From assembly GCA_963843685.1 (NCBI GenBank), contig CAWJLO010000015.1, positions 1 to 64,000 on the forward strand: a stretch of 64,000 nucleotides of DNA, given 5' to 3'. Below, one piece after another: positions 61,076-64,000 of the stretch (positions are counted from its first letter, which is position 1; the number at the start of each line of letters is the position of its first letter). The position numbers and the translations under genes were made by a program. The notes below the pieces were generated by a model. It saw only the letters and a list, made by a program, of their open reading frames with translations. It searched no databases and had not been told where the DNA came from. The DNA comes from DASQHL01 sp963843685. Its GTDB lineage: Bacteria > Chloroflexota > Dehalococcoidia > DSTF01 > JACRBR01.

Positions 61076-62335
61076 TTGACCACGTGGTTCGATACGGCGC
61101 GATTCGGCATGTTCGTGCACTGGGGTCACAGCAGTCAGCGCGGCATCGAGCTGTCATGGCCGCTCGCCGGCGGCGTCGGGGCGCTGCCGGGGGCACAGAA
61201 CGTCCCTGTCGACGAGTATCACGCGACGGCCGCGACCTTCGACCCGCAGCGCTACGACCCGCGCGCCTGGGCAGCGATGGCAAAGCGGCTTGGCATGCAG
61301 TACGCCGTCTTCACCGCGAAGCACCACGACGGCTACGCCATGTACGACACCAAGCTGTCCGAATTCTCGGTGATGCACTCTCCGGTGAGGCGCGACCTCT
61401 TCCGTGAGTTCGCCGACGCCATGAGGGCGGCGGGCATCCGCGTGGGCCTCTACTTCTCGCTCATCGACTGGCACCATCCCGACTACCCGGCGTTTATCGA
61501 TGCCGACAAGCCGTACGTGCTGGGGAAGACGGCGCGGCAGCCGACCGAGGCGCAGTGGGCGCGTTTCTCGGAGTTCATGTTCGGCCAGGTGCGCGAACTG
61601 CTGACGAACTACGGCGAGATCTCCGTCATCTGGTTCGACGGCGGCTGGGAGCGGACGATTCCGCAGTGGCGCTCGCAGGAGCTCGAGAAGATGGTCCGCG
61701 AGCTGCAGCCCGGCATCCTTATCAACGATCGCCTCCCCGGCGTCGGCGACTACGTGACGCCCGAGCAGTTCGTGCCGCCGCAGCCGCTCCCGCGGCCGTG
61801 GGAGACGTGCATGACGATCAATGAGTCGTGGGGGTACAACCCGTCCGATACCCGCTACAAGTCGGCGCGCCAGATCATCCACACGCTGTGCGAGGTGGCG
61901 GGACGCGGGGGGAACCTGCTGCTGAACGTCGGCCCGAAGGGGGACGGCGAGCTGCCGCAGGAGCTGACGGAGCGCCTTGCCATCGTCGAGGCGTGGATGG
62001 GGCGCAACGGCGAGAGCATTACGGGCACGACGCCGGCGCTCGAGCCGTGGCAGTTCTACGGCCCGGCGACCCGCCGCGGCGACCGCCTCTACCTGCATCT
62101 GCTGATGCGGCCGTACGACACCGTCACCCTCCGCGGCGCCCGGATCAGGAAGGTGCAGTCGGTCCGTACGCTGGGCACCGAGATGGACCTGAAGTTTCGT
62201 ACACGAGCTTCGATCATCGATACGCTGTACAATCCCGACCCCCGAGGCGAGCTGACAATCGCAGTCCCGGAGGACGCGCTCGATCCGGACGCGACGGTAC
62301 TTGCGGTGGACTTCGAGGAGGGATCGCTGGCATAG
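61076..62335 (+). CDS. GH29 alpha-L-fucosidase-like glycoside hydrolase
   Basis: TTG 61076 (GAGGGAG about 7 bases upstream) gives 419 residues. The GH29 TIM barrel is clear: RFGMFVHWGHSSQRGIELSW, VFTAKHHDGYAMYDTKLSEF, VGLYFSLIDWHHPDYP, LLTNYGEISVIWFDGGWE (nucleophile Asp in WFDGGW, about residue 188), INESWGYNPSDTRYKSARQI and GRGGNLLLNVGPKGDG. There is no signal peptide, so it acts in the cytosol on imported fuco-oligosaccharides. The C-terminal about 80 residues form a small beta domain, shorter than in some GH29. Acid/base Glu cannot be fixed from sequence alone. Confidence 0.92.
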   Translation: MTTWFDTARFGMFVHWGHSSQRGIELSWPLAGGVGALPGAQNVPVDEYHATAATFDPQRYDPRAWAAMAKRLGMQYAVFTAKHHDGYAMYDTKLSEFSVMHSPVRRDLFREFADAMRAAGIRVGLYFSLIDWHHPDYPAFIDADKPYVLGKTARQPTEAQWARFSEFMFGQVRELLTNYGEISVIWFDGGWERTIPQWRSQELEKMVRELQPGILINDRLPGVGDYVTPEQFVPPQPLPRPWETCMTINESWGYNPSDTRYKSARQIIHTLCEVAGRGGNLLLNVGPKGDGELPQELTERLAIVEAWMGRNGESITGTTPALEPWQFYGPATRRGDRLYLHLLMRPYDTVTLRGARIRKVQSVRTLGTEMDLKFRTRASIIDTLYNPDPRGELTIAVPEDALDPDATVLAVDFEEGSLA

Positions 62336-62515
62336 GCTGTCGGGCATCGAGGGTGCCGCGGGGGAGCCCTGCGGGCGTCGATTCGATTTGAATTCGGTTC
62401 AGATAGCTTCGGGCTTAAGGCTCGAGGCGGAGTTAGGGCTTCGCGAGCCTCACTCCGTCGCCGATACTCCCGAGAACGCCGGCCTGCCCCGGGCAGGTTC
62501 GGATGGAGGGAATCG

Positions 62516-63121
62516 GTGGGCCCAAACTGGTTGCGCGTCCTGGTTATCGGGGTGCTGGCTGCCATTGTGGTCGCTTGCGGCAGCGGCGGCGACAACGCGG
62601 CGAGCACGGCAACCCCGACGCCGGCGGAAAACTACGCTCCTACGGGCAAGGTCGAGGTGGACCACCTCATCAACGCCGCGCTCCAGGTCGACACCATCGA
62701 GATGGCCGCACTGACCGGGTACCAGAAGGTGCCGTGCACGAGGTCCGGCGCGTCATATCCTGGCGCGCCGCCTGCGTGCCGGGAGAACGAGCAAGAAGGC
62801 GCCGAGGTCGAGGTGCTTCCGTCGACGAGCTGCGACTTCGCGTGGGTGAGGCCGGAGCAGGTGCCGGACCTCTATCAGTCGGTGCTGGGAACGGCGCCTC
62901 AGCTCAACAGTGTGTATTCCTTGAATCCCGGCCTGTTCTCGTTTGCCGCCGGCGAGGTCATCGTGTTGCAGACCGGGACGCGCAGTGACGGCTCTCCGTC
63001 GGGCGTGGCGTTCTACGTGAAGGACGGGCGCATCGTCAGGGCGCAGACGGGCTGTCGCAGCTTCCAGGAATTGACCGACCCGGGCCTGGTGCAATCCTTC
63101 ATCGTCGCCCCACCTCCCTGA
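62516..63121 (+). CDS. Putative lipoprotein
   Basis: GTG 62516 with GGAGGGAAT just upstream. A short signal (WLRVLVIGVLAAIVVACGSG) has lipobox IVVAC at about residue 21, then a Thr/Pro/Ala tether. The 150-residue mature part has four Cys (VPCTRSG, PACREN, STSCDF, TGCRS) that may form two disulfides, and a beta-rich end (EVIVLQTGTRSDGSPSGVAF, YVKDGRIVRAQTG) with an NTF2-like feel. No family was identified. Confidence 0.75.
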   Translation: MGPNWLRVLVIGVLAAIVVACGSGGDNAASTATPTPAENYAPTGKVEVDHLINAALQVDTIEMAALTGYQKVPCTRSGASYPGAPPACRENEQEGAEVEVLPSTSCDFAWVRPEQVPDLYQSVLGTAPQLNSVYSLNPGLFSFAAGEVIVLQTGTRSDGSPSGVAFYVKDGRIVRAQTGCRSFQELTDPGLVQSFIVAPPP

Positions 63122-63366
63122 GTCCGACCTATCGATCTCTTGTAGGAAGATCCTGCGGTGTGAGGGTCGTGTCACCTCGCGTCACGGCCGGATGGATGAT
63201 GACGTCGGCGATCGCGGAGTAGTCACGCATCACCGTCTGCCGGTACCCCATCACCCACGTGTTCGCGGACCGATTTGAAACGGCACATCGCTCATACGAC
63301 CTGCCGTTGTATAATCCGCGCTACGCCAGCCCCGAGTGCGGCCCAGACCTACAGAGAGGAACTGCG
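63122..63366. other. Intergenic with -10-like TATAAT
   Basis: TATAAT at 63310-63315 lies 51 bases before ATG 63367; no convincing -35 at proper spacing. AGAGGAA precedes the ATG. Confidence 0.4.
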
Positions 63367-64000
63367 ATGACCACCGCCAACAGCGCGACGGAGCTTCGGT
63401 TTGAGCCCCCTGGGCCCGGACCCTGGGAACAGGATCCCGTCCACTTCCCGCGGCCGGTTACGCGCTACTTTCAGGAGACTCATCCCGCGGGCTGCAAGAA
63501 GGGCACGAACGACTTCGCTCGCTACTACGGCATGCTCATCGATGGGCTTCAGATGGAGTACGTCAACGGGTTCGCCTACAACCAGATGATGCCGGCACCG
63601 GATGCCGAGATCCCGGAGCGATTCCAACGGGCCGAGGAGGTCTACCAGAAGAAGCTGTGGCGTGAGCAGCTGCGCGACTGGGACGAGAACCGCCGGCCGG
63701 CTTCGATCGCCGCGCACCGGGAGTTGCAGGCGGTCGATCCCGATGCTCTGTCCGACGACGAGCTTGTCGCCTATCTCAAGCGCTGCCGCGATCACCATGC
63801 CGCGATGATGGCGCAGCACATGCGGTTCACGGCCGCTGCCATCCTGCCAACCGGCGACTTCCTGGCCCACGTCATGCAGTGGACAGGACTCCAGCCTGCC
63901 GAACTGCTCGGCCTGATGCGCGGGGCGGCGCCGGTCTCCGCCGGCGGCTCGGACGAACACGAGCGCCTGAAGGCCGCCTTCGAGAAGGACCCCGCCGCCA
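63367..64000 (+). CDS. PEP-utilizing enzyme-like protein, 5' part (runs off the window)
   Basis: An open frame from ATG 63367 (AGAGGAA upstream) is still open at base 64000 (211 codons). It begins MTTANSATELRFEPPGPGPW and has FPRPVTRYFQETHPAG, GTNDFARYYGMLIDGLQMEY and DDELVAYLKRCRDHHAAMMA. This resembles the N-terminal region of PEP-utilizing/pyruvate-phosphate-dikinase-like proteins that lack the ATP-grasp part, in which a His swivelling domain would lie further on, outside the window. The assignment is from general recall and cannot be confirmed without the C-terminus. Confidence 0.6.
   Translation, partial: MTTANSATELRFEPPGPGPWEQDPVHFPRPVTRYFQETHPAGCKKGTNDFARYYGMLIDGLQMEYVNGFAYNQMMPAPDAEIPERFQRAEEVYQKKLWREQLRDWDENRRPASIAAHRELQAVDPDALSDDELVAYLKRCRDHHAAMMAQHMRFTAAAILPTGDFLAHVMQWTGLQPAELLGLMRGAAPVSAGGSDEHERLKAAFEKDPAA

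Overview
The window is GC-rich bacterial DNA with mostly G/C-ending codons, frequent GTG/TTG starts, many lipoproteins, several beta-oxidation-type enzymes and two deazaflavin(F420)-type oxidoreductases. Together with the Hyperion-type ELWxSDGT repeat protein, a cytochrome b6-like protein and the general gene mix, this suggests a Chloroflexota bacterium (perhaps Dehalococcoidia-related). That is inference; there is no marker gene such as rRNA. Genes are packed on both strands, stop/start overlaps (ATGA, GTGA, TTGA) are common, and several genes look leaderless.

Region 1 to 11.6 kb: a lipoprotein gene (its first base lies just outside the window), then an intact tRNA-Thr(CGT). A perfect 64-bp direct repeat begins exactly at the first base of the anticodon loop (1111-1174) and recurs at 11476-11539 without the tRNA 5' half. 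This is the signature of attL/attR, and it delimits a 10,365-bp genomic island. The island carries a frameshifted AidB-like acyl-CoA dehydrogenase, a giant secreted mosaic protein (Hyperion repeats, fibronectin type III, CSLREA/parallel beta-helix, M64-like zinc peptidase), a coupled dockerin-bearing protein, and a decayed PAS-GGDEF gene. No integrase was recognised.

Region 11.6 to 37 kb (chromosomal backbone): universal stress protein, PQQ-like propeller lipoprotein, sphingosine-1-phosphate-lyase-like decarboxylase, ABC-2 exporter, TetR/hydrolase divergon, a compact three-gene membrane operon with a cytochrome b6-like subunit, a methyltransferase, deacetylase, M16 peptidase, CAP protein, citrate synthase, aldo/keto reductase, enoyl-CoA hydratase, a pair of paralogous ferritin/R2-like proteins (one with a complete diiron motif, the other lacking all four carboxylates), and a large Lhr-type helicase with a frameshift.

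Region 37 to 64 kb: lipoprotein, lipase-like hydrolase, a possible leaderless mini-ORF coupled to a CoA-transferase, a MacB/FtsX-type exporter with divergent TetR, then an eight-gene strand-minus operon (44249-50795) with nearly every junction overlapping: aminotransferase-DUF2064 fusion, cytochrome b561-like protein, SUOX-like molybdoenzyme, radical SAM/SPASM protein, DUF2079 membrane protein, GT2 glycosyltransferase and two tiny membrane proteins. A divergent OmpR-type two-component system follows; OmpR-like direct repeats sit on both sides of the shared promoter region. The rest holds TetR-ClC channel, DinB-like, deazaflavin oxidoreductase, acyl-CoA dehydrogenase, a secreted protein, GH29 fucosidase, a lipoprotein and the start of a PEP-utilizing enzyme.

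Seven genes show apparent single frame disruptions or worse, so either the assembly has indel errors or decay is widespread; each is marked. All three TetR genes have a palindrome lying across or touching their own start codon, a consistent autoregulatory layout.
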